Positions 52,278 to 60,850 of a stretch of DNA of 64,000 nucleotides are shown here, piece by piece (the first letter of the stretch is position 1; every line of letters starts with the position of its first letter). The stretch is from assembly GCA_947500585.1 (NCBI GenBank), contig CANMSN010000003.1:62001-126000 (forward strand). Reading direction: 5' to 3'. The translations under genes were made by a program, and so were the position numbers. The notes beneath the pieces are model-generated. The model was not told the DNA's origin. It saw nothing but the letters and a program-made list of their open reading frames with translations, and ran no database searches. This DNA comes from an uncultured Flavobacteriaceae bacterium (lineage in GTDB: Bacteria > Bacteroidota > Bacteroidia > Flavobacteriales > Flavobacteriaceae).

Positions 52278-52615
52278 TGAAAACCATAAAGGAACATATC
52301 ATTTTTAGAATACTAACCTTAGTTTTGGTTACATCCTTATTGGTTCCTTCTGCAGTTAAATTTGCTCATATTTTTACGCACCATAAACATAAACATGAGG
52401 TTTGTAAAGGTGAAAAATCAACACATTTACATGAAATAGATTTAGATTGTGAATTTTACAAATTCCAATTAAATAAAAATTATATTTCATCATTACAATA
52501 CAATAACTTTTTCTGTGAAGTACCGCATTATAAAGTATCCTTTTTAACATACAAATTTCTTAATAATCATCAGCCTTTATCTTTTTCTTTAAGAGGGCCT
52601 CCTTCGTTAGTTTAA
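52277..52615 (+). CDS. small His-rich membrane-anchored protein, putative metal binding
   Basis: 112 aa from the ATG at 52277 (overlapping the upstream TGA). One N-terminal hydrophobic segment (about 9-28) is followed by FAHIFTHHKHKHEVCKGEKS, then THLHEIDLDCEFYKF: six His and two Cys in a short exported stretch, a likely site for Zn, Cu or Ni. The C-terminal half (about 65-112) is aromatic and not recognised. It precedes a TonB-dependent receptor by 34 bp and forms a compact group with it and the lipoprotein. Metal binding is inferred from composition and context. Confidence 0.75.
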   Translation: MKTIKEHIIFRILTLVLVTSLLVPSAVKFAHIFTHHKHKHEVCKGEKSTHLHEIDLDCEFYKFQLNKNYISSLQYNNFFCEVPHYKVSFLTYKFLNNHQPLSFSLRGPPSLV

Positions 52616-52649
52616 AATTAATATTTAAATTTTAAACTAATATTTCATA

Positions 52650-55046
52650 ATGAAACATATTATAGGGATAATAGCTTGTTGTATATGCAACTTAGCTTAT
52701 TGTCAAAACTGTACTAGTAGCCTTAATGGTTATATAGAAGATTTTCATGATGGTACGCCAATAAGTGGTGCTACCATTTATATTGAGACTCTAAACACGT
52801 ACAAAACATCTGATATTAATGGCAAGTTTACCATTAAAAACATTTGTGATGGCAAATTGGTTATTGTAGTTTCACATTTAGCGTGTGATACAAAACGAGT
52901 TGAAATTGATATTGAGGGCGAAACTAATTATGAACTAAATTTAGAACATCATATTGAGGAACTCGATGAAATCAAAATTAATGGGAAAATAAATTCAAAA
53001 TTAACTAAAACCTCACAAGAATCTGTTTTAAACACCGAAACGATAGAACGCTTTAGTGCGTTAAATCTTGGCGATGCCCTTAAACAAGTAAGTGGTGTTT
53101 CAGCAATTAATACAGGAAATGCTATTGTAAAGCCTGTTATTAATGGGTTGCATAGTAGCAGAATATCTGTTATTACTAATGGTGTACTATTACAAGATCA
53201 AGAATGGGGCATTGAACATGCACCAAACATCGATTTAAATTCAGCTGGAACTATAAATGTTATCAAAGGCGCTAATGCTTTAGCCTATAGTGGAGATGCC
53301 ATTGGAGGCGTTATAGTATTAAAACCCACAAATATTAGTTTGAAAGACTCACTATATGGAAAAACTATTTTAAGTGCACAAACAAATGGTAGAGGTTACA
53401 ATGTGGTATCGTCTTTAACTAAATGCTGGAAAAAAGGATGGTTTATAAATGGACAAGCCTCATTAAAACGCTTTGGTGATTTTGAGGCTCCTAATTATAA
53501 TTTGACCAATACTGGTTTAGAAACGAAAGGAATAAACTTAAATACTGGTTTCAAAACTTTTGAAAAAGGTTTCAACATCAATTACAGCTATTTAACTAAC
53601 GAAATTGGTATTTTAAGAGCAGCTCATATTGGAAGTATTAACGATTTAGTTGACGCCATAAATAATACTGAGCCTATTTTGATTGAAGATTTTAGTTATG
53701 ATATCAATGCGCCTCGTCAGGAAGTGACACATCAAATTTTTAAAGCTGAATTTTACAAACGTTTTAAACGATTTGGACGATTTGAATTTCAGTATGATTT
53801 TCAAGATAATCAACGCTTTGAATACGATGTTAGAAGAACTGATGACAACAAGCCTGCAATAGATTTGAATTTGAAAACGCATTCTATAAGAGCAGATTTG
53901 AAACTTGACGCCAATATAAAAGCCATTTATAATTTTGGAGTTAGTGCAAGATACCAAAACAATTTCGCTAATCCTGATACAGGCATAAGACGCTTAATAC
54001 CAGATTATGACAAATACGATATTGGTGTTTTTGCCATTTCAAACTTAAAATGGGGTGATAAAACTAATTTAGACTTTGGAGTTCGTTATGATTTCAACAG
54101 CATTGATGCTAAAAAATTCTATTTAAAGAGCAGATGGGAAGAACGAAATTACAGTCAGGATTTTAATGATATCATTATTGATGATGTAGGCAATCAGTTT
54201 TTAGCAAATCCAGTATACAACTTTCATAATGTATCACTTTCAGCAGGTATTTCCCATAAAATAAGCAGTAGTCAATCTATATTGTTTAATTATGGATTAT
54301 CTCAACGTTCACCAAATCCTTCAGAATTATTTAGTGATGGTTTACACCATTCTGCAGCTAGGATAGAATTGGGTGATTTGCGAATAAAGCAAGAAAGATC
54401 AAATCGTTTTGGTGGTACTTATCAATTGAATACGTCTAAACTACAACTAAATGTTGAAGGGTTTGTAAATCATATTAAGGACTTTATTCAAATAATTCCT
54501 TTTGGAACTGAGCAAACTATTAGAGGTGCTTTTCCTGTTTGGAATTATACACAAACCGATGCCTTTTTGTTTGGTGTTGATGTTACTGCCAATTACGACT
54601 TTAATGACCAATGGCGCATTAATAACAAATCGGCTTTCATAAAAGGAAGAGATACCAAAGCGAAAACTGCATTAATTGATATGCCTGCATTTAGAACTGT
54701 CAATATTTTAGGATACACCAACAAAAAATGGTTAGGTTATAATGCCAGTTTAGAAAGTGAATGGGTGTTTAGACAGAATGATTATCCGAATTATAATTTT
54801 GAAACGCTAAACCCTACTACACAACAAATGGTTTTGGTAGATATTAGCACACCACCTCCAGCGTATGATTTATTACATTTCAGGAATGATATTACCGTTT
54901 TACTATCAGATAAAACAAATTTAAACATTGGGCTTTATGTGTCCAATATATTTAATACGTCTTACAGAGAATACTTAAATAGATTAAGATATTTTGCTGA
55001 TGACTTAGGAAGAAATTTTATGTTACAATTAAAGTTAAACTATTAA
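52650..55046 (+). CDS. TonB-dependent receptor, possibly for zinc or another metal
   Basis: 798 aa with a signal peptide (1-19, ending AYCQ). A CarboxypepD_reg-like domain (about 22-105) precedes the plug (about 120-230), which has VKPVINGLHSSRISVITNGV, EWGIEHAPNIDL and INVIKGANALAYSGDAIGGVIVL. The D/E-HAP segment before the plug's KGANAL element recalls ZnuD-type receptors. The beta-barrel fills the remainder, ending NFMLQLKLNY with the C-terminal aromatic residue needed for insertion. No SusD partner, so it is not a glycan transporter. Its companions are the His-rich protein upstream and a lipoprotein 13 bp downstream. Metal specificity is inference; siderophore or corrinoid import remain alternatives. 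Confidence 0.92.
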   Translation: MKHIIGIIACCICNLAYCQNCTSSLNGYIEDFHDGTPISGATIYIETLNTYKTSDINGKFTIKNICDGKLVIVVSHLACDTKRVEIDIEGETNYELNLEHHIEELDEIKINGKINSKLTKTSQESVLNTETIERFSALNLGDALKQVSGVSAINTGNAIVKPVINGLHSSRISVITNGVLLQDQEWGIEHAPNIDLNSAGTINVIKGANALAYSGDAIGGVIVLKPTNISLKDSLYGKTILSAQTNGRGYNVVSSLTKCWKKGWFINGQASLKRFGDFEAPNYNLTNTGLETKGINLNTGFKTFEKGFNINYSYLTNEIGILRAAHIGSINDLVDAINNTEPILIEDFSYDINAPRQEVTHQIFKAEFYKRFKRFGRFEFQYDFQDNQRFEYDVRRTDDNKPAIDLNLKTHSIRADLKLDANIKAIYNFGVSARYQNNFANPDTGIRRLIPDYDKYDIGVFAISNLKWGDKTNLDFGVRYDFNSIDAKKFYLKSRWEERNYSQDFNDIIIDDVGNQFLANPVYNFHNVSLSAGISHKISSSQSILFNYGLSQRSPNPSELFSDGLHHSAARIELGDLRIKQERSNRFGGTYQLNTSKLQLNVEGFVNHIKDFIQIIPFGTEQTIRGAFPVWNYTQTDAFLFGVDVTANYDFNDQWRINNKSAFIKGRDTKAKTALIDMPAFRTVNILGYTNKKWLGYNASLESEWVFRQNDYPNYNFETLNPTTQQMVLVDISTPPPAYDLLHFRNDITVLLSDKTNLNIGLYVSNIFNTSYREYLNRLRYFADDLGRNFMLQLKLNY

Positions 55047-55059
55047 AAAAACAAGAAAA

Positions 55060-55623
55060 ATGAAACATTTAAAAGAATTATCAATTTTAATTATTGCCTT
55101 ATTAATTATAACATCATGTTCTGATGATGACAATCCGATTATAGTTGTTGAGGAAGAAGTAATTACAACCATGACCATAACCTTAACACCTGATGGGGGT
55201 GGCACCTCAACAATTATGCAAACTAGAGATGACGATGGCGATGGCCCTAATCCACCAGTTGTTACTAATCCAGTAAATTTAGCTGCTAACACTACTTATA
55301 CTGGTAGTATAGAATTGTTAAATGAATTAGAATCTCCAGCGGAAGATATTACAGAAGAAGTAGAAGAATTAGATGATGAACACCAGTTCTTTTTCTCAGC
55401 AACTAACGCTATTGCGACATTCGATTATACTGATCAAGACGATGATGGCAACCCTGTTGGATTGAACTTCACCCTTACCACTGGAAATGCAGGCACTGGT
55501 ACGGTTACTGTTTCGCTAATACACGAACCAATGAAAGATGCCAGCGGAGTTAGCGACGGCGACATTACAAATGCAGGAGGTGAAGAAGATATTTCAGAGA
55601 CTTTTAATGTAGTAGTTCAATAA
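55060..55623 (+). CDS. acidic lipoprotein associated with the TonB receptor
   Basis: 187 aa. Lipobox IITSC (C20) followed by SDDDNP. The mature protein is beta-rich with TMTITLTPDGGGTSTIMQTRDDDGDG, NTTYTGSIELLNE, HQFFFSATNAIATFDYTDQDDDGNPVG and TVTVSLIHEPMKD, ending in the strand SETFNVVVQ. Such proteins next to TonB receptors in flavobacteria are sometimes named 'type 1 periplasmic binding fold superfamily protein', a label not supported by its small size. The D-rich loops could bind calcium or other cations. Likely a surface-exposed partner of the receptor. Confidence 0.82.
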   Translation: MKHLKELSILIIALLIITSCSDDDNPIIVVEEEVITTMTITLTPDGGGTSTIMQTRDDDGDGPNPPVVTNPVNLAANTTYTGSIELLNELESPAEDITEEVEELDDEHQFFFSATNAIATFDYTDQDDDGNPVGLNFTLTTGNAGTGTVTVSLIHEPMKDASGVSDGDITNAGGEEDISETFNVVVQ

Positions 55624-55650
55624 CCATATTGACTAATAGAAAAAAAGAGG

Positions 55651-55686
55651 TCGTCAAAAAGCAATTTTTAGGCGATTTTCTTTTTA
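55651..55686 (+). terminator. terminator of the TonB receptor - lipoprotein unit
   Basis: TCGTCAAAAA and TTTTTAGGCGA form a stem with one bulged base and loop GCAA, then a T-rich tract (TTTTCTTTTT). Confidence 0.55.
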
Positions 55687-55710
55687 GTCATTTTTGAGAT
55701 TGTGTTTTTA

Positions 55711-55857
55711 TCAATATTCTTTTCGATAAAAAGCACATATTTTTTGTATCGTTTGTGAAACTTCTGGTGTCAAAACTTTTCGCCTGTATTTTATAGGATA
55801 AACTAAATGATATAGTAACAAACTTTTATTATGACTCTTGTAAATATACTCACTCAT
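55711..55857 (-). pseudogene. IS200/IS605-type TnpA (Y1) transposase, 5' fragment
   Basis: A minus-strand frame from ATG (55857) to a TGA (55713-55711) encodes 48 residues starting MSEYIYKSHNKSLLLYHLVY and continuing PIKYRRKVLTPE. The KSHN...LLYHLV.P.KYRR pattern is the N-terminus of TnpA transposases of the IS200/IS605 family. A full protein has about 140-150 residues; the HUH His pair and the catalytic Tyr are missing. Beyond the stop another frame carries IDKN-like residues that may be a shifted piece. It is a decayed remnant between the metal-uptake genes and tRNA-His. Confidence 0.8.
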
Positions 55858-55944
55858 AATGCCAAAATTACATATCTTTACGCTACACCCGACGCAAGCA
55901 TCTGGGAATTCTAATGATTAAAAAATGGATTTCAAATTTAACAA

Positions 55945-55976
55945 CAAAAGCCTTTCAATTTCTTGAAAGGCTTTTG
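55945..55976 (-). terminator. hairpin terminator of tRNA-His
   Basis: Perfect 14-bp stem CAAAAGCCTTTCAA / TTGAAAGGCTTTTG around the 4-nt loop TTTC, just 3' of the tRNA on the minus strand, with T-rich flanks on both sides. Confidence 0.8.
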
Positions 55977-55983
55977 TTTTTTG

Positions 55984-56057
55984 GGTGGAAGACCGGATTC
56001 GAACCGGCGACCCTTGGTACCACAAACCAATGCTCTAACCAACTGAGCTACAACCAC
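55984..56057 (-). tRNA. tRNA-His (anticodon GTG)
   Basis: On the minus strand: acceptor GTGGTTG, T8-A9, D stem GCTC/GAGC with loop AGTTGGTTA, anticodon stem TTGGT/ACCAA around TTGTGGT with anticodon GTG, T stem GCCGG/CCGGT with loop TTCGAAT, and 3' acceptor CTTCCAC plus C73. A G at position -1 opposite C73 is the hallmark of tRNA-His. Two T-T mismatches are in the acceptor stem; I believe they are common in Bacteroidota tRNA-His. CCA is not fully encoded. Confidence 0.95.
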
Positions 56058-56099
56058 CATGTATTTTATTATAAAACTTTAAAAAAATTTTGCAAAAGG

Positions 56100-56132
56100 A
56101 ACGCTCTAACCAACTGGTATGAAGCTACCATA
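56100..56132 (-). repeat. fragment of a tRNA 5' half (D-arm duplicate)
   Basis: GCTCTAACCAACTG, identical to the D-arm of the tRNA-His 70 bp away, recurs here, followed by a 6-bp insertion (GTATGA) and then AGCTACCA. No anticodon or T arm follows, so it is a tRNA relic. Confidence 0.65.
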
Positions 56133-56244
56133 TAACTTGCATTTTACAATGCGAGTGCAAATGTAATTTATTTCAATGGTATCTACAAAGACTTTTTTTA
56201 ATATTTTGTATTCTCTTTTGAAATAAAATTAACTGTAATCTTAA

Positions 56245-56964
56245 CTACTTTATATCGAACAAACTATCTACAGCTACATAGCGTTCCACATTAAAACCTT
56301 CAGCATATTCAACACCAACTAAGCGCCCTAAATCTCTTGCACGATACTTAATACTATCAGTAAAATTTTTACTGGATATTGGTGTTTCTGGCTCTTCACT
56401 TTTGGCATCATAAAACTGTGTTTTATAAGCCAAAACAGATTCCATTTTTTTATCCATAAATCCTGAAACATCAACAACAAAATCGGGTTCTAAGTTTTTC
56501 CATTGCATATAATGATATACTTGTTTTGGTCGCCATTGATTTTGCAATTGTCCATCATCATCTTTTGTTTCAACTTTAATCAATCCGCTTAAAAAACAAG
56601 CGTCGCTTACTAGTTTGCTTCCTTTTCCATGATCTATATGTCTATCATTAATAGCATTACAGAGCACTATATCTGGTTGATATTTACGAATCATTTTAAT
56701 GATCTCTAATTGATGTTGCTTATCGTTTACAAAAAAACCATCTGCAAAATTCATATTAACACGTAAATGCACACCTAAAATATGAGCCGCATTTTTAGAT
56801 TCTTCATCTCTAGTCTCAGTGGTTCCTCGAGTTCCTAATTCGCCACGAGTTAAATCGATAATACCTACACTTTTTCCATTCGCAATTTCTTTGGCTAAAG
56901 TGGCTCCACAACCTAGTTCTACATCGTCTGGGTGTGCGCCTATGGCAAGTATATCTAATTTCAT
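56245..56964 (-). CDS. bshB1: bacillithiol biosynthesis deacetylase BshB1
   Basis: 239 aa. The zinc-site signature GAHPDDVELGCGATLAKE is at 8-25 (H10, D12, D13), followed by DLTRGELGTRGTTETRDEES, the NDRHIDHGKGS metal/catalytic segment (about 125-135) and FMDKKMESVLAYKTQFYD. LmbE-like fold. Role: removal of the acetyl group from GlcNAc-malate in the synthesis of bacillithiol, the low-molecular-weight thiol of Bacillota and Bacteroidota. bshA and bshC are not in the window. Ends about 180 bp from the tRNA-His start. Confidence 0.95.
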   Translation of the reverse strand: MKLDILAIGAHPDDVELGCGATLAKEIANGKSVGIIDLTRGELGTRGTTETRDEESKNAAHILGVHLRVNMNFADGFFVNDKQHQLEIIKMIRKYQPDIVLCNAINDRHIDHGKGSKLVSDACFLSGLIKVETKDDDGQLQNQWRPKQVYHYMQWKNLEPDFVVDVSGFMDKKMESVLAYKTQFYDAKSEEPETPISSKNFTDSIKYRARDLGRLVGVEYAEGFNVERYVAVDSLFDIK

Positions 56965-57121
56965 AGTCTGTTAATTATTATAAATCCTAATTTTAGAAAT
57001 TTCTAACTTTAATTTTCTTAAAGATATTAAGAATACTTAAAAATTAGCTACTACTATCACGTTTTCGTTTTCTGTTTCCACAAATAAAAAGATTAAATTT
57101 TCATAATTATTAAAAAATGAT

Positions 57122-57150
57122 ATGCTTTTAAAAAGCATGACATTCGTCAT
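57122..57150. promoter_or_regulatory. overlapping palindromes upstream of the SLC13 permease
   Basis: ATGCTTTT-A-AAAAGCAT (57122-57138), a perfect 8-bp inverted repeat, overlaps ATGAC-ATTC-GTCAT (57137-57150). About 110 bp upstream of the permease start in the 297-bp gap after bshB1. Possible operator; no regulator assigned. Confidence 0.35.
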
Positions 57151-57261
57151 AATTATTAGTGAATATCCAATGTAATTTTACTTTGAAATAAAGAAACATA
57201 GTACATCTTAAATAAATATTATAGATGTATAAAGTGTAAAATTAATAAAGAATTACAAGAT

Positions 57262-59103
57262 ATGATCTATTTAATGCTCCTCATTTTAGTTATCACAATC
57301 GGACTTTTTGTTTGGGGCAAGTTTACACCAGATATTGTAGCGCTTATATCTATGATTACTTTATTCTTAACTGGTATTCTAGATGCTACTGAAACCTTAA
57401 GTGGGTTTAGCAACCCAACGGTAATTATGATTGCTGCGCTTTTTATAATTGGAGAAGGTATTGCACAAACGGGTTGGACCGCTATGGCTGGTAAAAAGTT
57501 TGTAGAGTGGGCTGGAAAAAGTATACCAAAATTATTAGTTATAGTAACTCTAGGAGCTGGTGTACTATCTGGCTTTGTGAGTAATACAGGTACTGTGGCT
57601 ACGTTAATGCCTTTAACTATATCTTCCGCTTGGAGTATTGGTACGTTGCCGTCAAAAATGTTAATGCCTGTTGCATTTGGTTCTAATACTGGTGGTTTAT
57701 TAACCTTAACAGGAACACCTCCAAATATTATTGCTAGTAACGCTTTAACCGAGGCTGGTTTTGAAGGTTTTTTATTTTTTGAATTCGCTTTAATAGGAAT
57801 ACCATTATTAATTATTGCATTACTCTATTTTAGATTTATTGGTCATAAATTATTACCAAAAAACAAAACAAATAATAAACCAATAAATATTGAATCTACA
57901 CTTCATAAGTGGATTGAAGCTTATAAAATTGATGATGATTACTATAGGTTACGTGTCCGTTCCTTATCACCATTAATTAATACAAAGATTAAGACATGGA
58001 AGTTCGAGAAGAAGTTCAATGTATCTATTATTAGATTAAAAAGAAGACATCCTAGTGTTTTAAAAGGTATTGCTCAATTTGAAGAATTTCCAGATCCAGA
58101 AACAGAATTAAGATATCATGATATTCTAACTGTGAAAGGTGATACTGAGGCCATTAATAAACTGATGATTACATTCAGATTAGGCCTACTACCTCTTGAA
58201 CCTATTACAGATGAATTAAAGAACAACCTTATAAACCAAGAAGTTGGTATGACGGAAGTGATTGTAAACCCAAACTCTATGTTAGTAGGAAGACGTTATA
58301 AATTGGGCGAATATTTTAACAAATATGGCATACAACTGCTAGCGGCTTCTAGAAATAATAAACCTTTATTAGACAAAGACATAGTTATAAAAGCCGGAGA
58401 TGCATTTTTATTACGCAGCACTTGGGAACATATTGACGATCTAAAACAACAACATGAAAACTTAGTAATTATTGGTAGCCCTGAAGGGATGGCTAAAAAT
58501 GTTGATAACCTAAATGGTAAATCATACATCGCACTAGGTGCTCTTGTACTAATGATTGTGTTTATGGTCTTTAAAATTGTACCAGGTTCAATTGCGGCTT
58601 TAATCTCAGCAGGTATTATTTTACTAACTGGTTGTTTACCAATAACAAAAGCTTATAAAGGTATTAGTTGGACAAGTGTTGTTATGATAGCAGCCATGAT
58701 ACCCATGGGAATTGCGTTGCAAAAAACGGGAACAGCGCAAGTTATAGCTAATGGCTTAGTAGAGTATTTAGGAGCCATTCATCCAATTATGTTATTAGGT
58801 GGTGTTTTTTTACTAACCACAACCTTTAGTCAGGTCATAAATAACTCAGCTACAGCTGTATTAATGGCACCTATTGCCATTTTAGCAGCAAGCTCTTTAA
58901 ATCTGTCACCAGAACCATTTATGATAGTAGTTGCCATAAGTGCTTCAACAGCATTTTTAACACCAATAGGTACAACAACTAATGCCATGGTTATGACAGC
59001 TGGAGGCTATAAGTTTATGGATTACCTAAAAGTAGGTGCTCCGTTACTACTTATATTTTTCATTATATCGCTAATACTCGTGCCAGTAATATGGCCATTT
59101 TAA
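57262..59103 (+). CDS. SLC13-family permease with central TrkA-C domains
   Basis: 613 aa. The membrane part is split in two: helices before about residue 200 with GFSNPTVIMIAALFIIGEGIAQTG and the motif GGLLTLTGTPPNIIASNAL, and helices after about 425 with SQVINNSATAVLMAPIAILAA and STAFLTPIGTTTNAMVMTAGGYKF. The soluble insertion (about 210-415) holds two RCK-C/TrkA_C domains (VRSLSPLINTKIKTW, VIVNPNSMLVGRRYKLGE). This is the architecture of DASS/SLC13 sodium-coupled carriers such as bacterial sulfate or dicarboxylate transporters. It is 40 bp upstream of pckA; a dicarboxylate substrate would suit that partner, but sulfate is equally possible. Confidence 0.92.
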   Translation: MIYLMLLILVITIGLFVWGKFTPDIVALISMITLFLTGILDATETLSGFSNPTVIMIAALFIIGEGIAQTGWTAMAGKKFVEWAGKSIPKLLVIVTLGAGVLSGFVSNTGTVATLMPLTISSAWSIGTLPSKMLMPVAFGSNTGGLLTLTGTPPNIIASNALTEAGFEGFLFFEFALIGIPLLIIALLYFRFIGHKLLPKNKTNNKPINIESTLHKWIEAYKIDDDYYRLRVRSLSPLINTKIKTWKFEKKFNVSIIRLKRRHPSVLKGIAQFEEFPDPETELRYHDILTVKGDTEAINKLMITFRLGLLPLEPITDELKNNLINQEVGMTEVIVNPNSMLVGRRYKLGEYFNKYGIQLLAASRNNKPLLDKDIVIKAGDAFLLRSTWEHIDDLKQQHENLVIIGSPEGMAKNVDNLNGKSYIALGALVLMIVFMVFKIVPGSIAALISAGIILLTGCLPITKAYKGISWTSVVMIAAMIPMGIALQKTGTAQVIANGLVEYLGAIHPIMLLGGVFLLTTTFSQVINNSATAVLMAPIAILAASSLNLSPEPFMIVVAISASTAFLTPIGTTTNAMVMTAGGYKFMDYLKVGAPLLLIFFIISLILVPVIWPF

Positions 59104-59143
59104 AATAAATAATTATTAATAGGAACCTTAAAATTCAATAAAA

Positions 59144-60775
59144 ATGGAAACAACAGGAACAATTAAAAAAGACAAAACCTTAGAAAGGTATGGTTTAAAA
59201 GACGTGATCGTAAACTGGAATTTATCACCTGAAGAACTTCAGAGAATTACAGTTGAAAAAGGTATGGGAAAAGAAACCGCAAACGGAACATTAGCTATTA
59301 ATACTGGTAAATTTACTGGACGTTCTCCTCAAGACCGTTTTCTTGTAAAAGATGATTATACAGCAGATAAAGTTTGGTGGGGAAAAACGAATAAAGCAGT
59401 TTCACCAGAAAACTTTTATAAACTTGAGAAAGAAATCGTTAAGTATCTTTCTGGAAAAGAAATTTATGCTAGAGACGGCTATGTTTGTGCAGACCCAGAA
59501 TTTAGAACAAATATTAGAACAGTAACCGAGTTACCATGGTCTAACATGTTCATATATAATATGTTTTTAAGACCTAGCCCGAAGGAGTTAGAAAGCTTTA
59601 AGGAAGATTGGTTAATACTTTGTGCTCCAGGATATGTTTGTCCAGATCCGAAAGCATTTGGTATTCGTCAAGGTAATTTTTCAATCTTAAACTTTACTAA
59701 AAAAATAGCTTTAGTTGGTGGATCTGCTTACACAGGTGAGATGAAAAAAGGGATTTTTTCTGCACTAAACCTTATTTTGCCAACAGAACGAAACGTATTA
59801 CCAATGCACTGTTCTGCTAACGTTGGAAAAAAAGGAGATACAGCTATTTTCTTCGGATTATCAGGAACAGGAAAAACGACCTTATCTGCAGATCCAGATA
59901 GAAAACTAATTGGTGATGACGAACACGGTTGGACAGCAGATAATACAATTTTTAACTTTGAAGGTGGTTGTTACGCTAAGGTAATTGACCTTACTGAAGA
60001 AAAAGAACCAGAAATTTTTAAAGCTGTTAAGCCAGGAGCAATACTTGAAAATATTGTCTTTAAAGATAATGGAGAGCCAGATTATGAAGATAGTAGCATA
60101 ACACAAAATACCCGTGTAAGTTATCCTATTTATCATATAGAAAATATTCAAGAAACACTTTATGCAAACAACCCAAAAAATATATTCTTCTTAACCTGTG
60201 ATGCTTTTGGTGTATTACCTCCAGTATCAAAATTAACACCAGGTCAAGCTGCATATCACTTTATCTCTGGTTATACAGCTAAAGTTGCAGGAACTGAAGC
60301 TGGAATTACAGAACCAGTTCCTTCTTTCTCTGCTTGTTTTGGCGAACCGTTTATGCCATTACACCCAACCGTTTACGGTGAGATGTTAAGTAAAAAAATG
60401 ACTGAAGCTGGTGTAAATGTTTGGTTAATTAATACAGGATGGAGCGCAGGACCTTATGGTGTTGGATCGCGTATAAAACTTAAATACACAAGAGCTATGA
60501 TTACGGCTATCCTTAATGGAGAATTGGACAATGTTGATTATGAACAAAACTTTATTTTCGGATTGTTTATGCCTAAATATTGTCCTGGTGTACCATCAGA
60601 GATTTTAGACCCGATGAACACTTGGTTACAAAAAGGCGCTTACGTTGGTAAAGCTATACAATTAGCGCACTCATTCCACTTAAACTTTGAGAAATTTGCT
60701 GCTCAAGCTTCTGAACAAATTATTGAAGGTGGTCCACTAATTGATGAACACCATCACTTACACGAACACTTTTAA
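59144..60775 (+). CDS. pckA: phosphoenolpyruvate carboxykinase (ATP)
   Basis: 543 aa. Kinase-1a loop GLSGTGKTT (238-246), kinase-2 metal site LIGDDEHGW with D258-D259, the N-terminal GTLAINTGKFTGRSPQDRF substrate-binding segment and VYGEMLSKKM; INTGWSAGPYGVGSRIKLKYTRAMI is the adenine-binding region of ATP-type enzymes. Role: oxaloacetate + ATP to PEP + CO2 + ADP, the entry to gluconeogenesis. It follows the SLC13 permease by 40 bp and may be co-transcribed, then ends at a strong terminator. Confidence 0.97.
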   Translation: METTGTIKKDKTLERYGLKDVIVNWNLSPEELQRITVEKGMGKETANGTLAINTGKFTGRSPQDRFLVKDDYTADKVWWGKTNKAVSPENFYKLEKEIVKYLSGKEIYARDGYVCADPEFRTNIRTVTELPWSNMFIYNMFLRPSPKELESFKEDWLILCAPGYVCPDPKAFGIRQGNFSILNFTKKIALVGGSAYTGEMKKGIFSALNLILPTERNVLPMHCSANVGKKGDTAIFFGLSGTGKTTLSADPDRKLIGDDEHGWTADNTIFNFEGGCYAKVIDLTEEKEPEIFKAVKPGAILENIVFKDNGEPDYEDSSITQNTRVSYPIYHIENIQETLYANNPKNIFFLTCDAFGVLPPVSKLTPGQAAYHFISGYTAKVAGTEAGITEPVPSFSACFGEPFMPLHPTVYGEMLSKKMTEAGVNVWLINTGWSAGPYGVGSRIKLKYTRAMITAILNGELDNVDYEQNFIFGLFMPKYCPGVPSEILDPMNTWLQKGAYVGKAIQLAHSFHLNFEKFAAQASEQIIEGGPLIDEHHHLHEHF

Positions 60776-60792
60776 TAGGTTCTTATTTAACC

Positions 60793-60823
60793 GTAAAAGG
60801 AGCTCGAAAAGAGCTCCTTTTAC
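60793..60823 (+). terminator. terminator after pckA
   Basis: Perfect 13-bp stem GTAAAAGGAGCTC / GAGCTCCTTTTAC with a 5-nt A-rich loop. Confidence 0.8.
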
Positions 60824-60836
60824 ATTTAATTGACTT

Positions 60837-60844
60837 TAACTTTG
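60837..60844 (+). promoter_or_regulatory. TAACTTTG, candidate -7 box of the second DUF2490 gene
   Basis: Exact TAnnTTTG match ending 6 bp before the ATG at 60851 and just after the pckA terminator; no clear -33 TTG. Confidence 0.3.
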
Positions 60845-60850
60845 TTTCAT

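Noticed and set aside
55914-56135. 73-aa plus-strand ORF across the tRNA-His region
   Set aside because: It reads through the terminator hairpin and the antisense of tRNA-His; the peptide has no coding signature.
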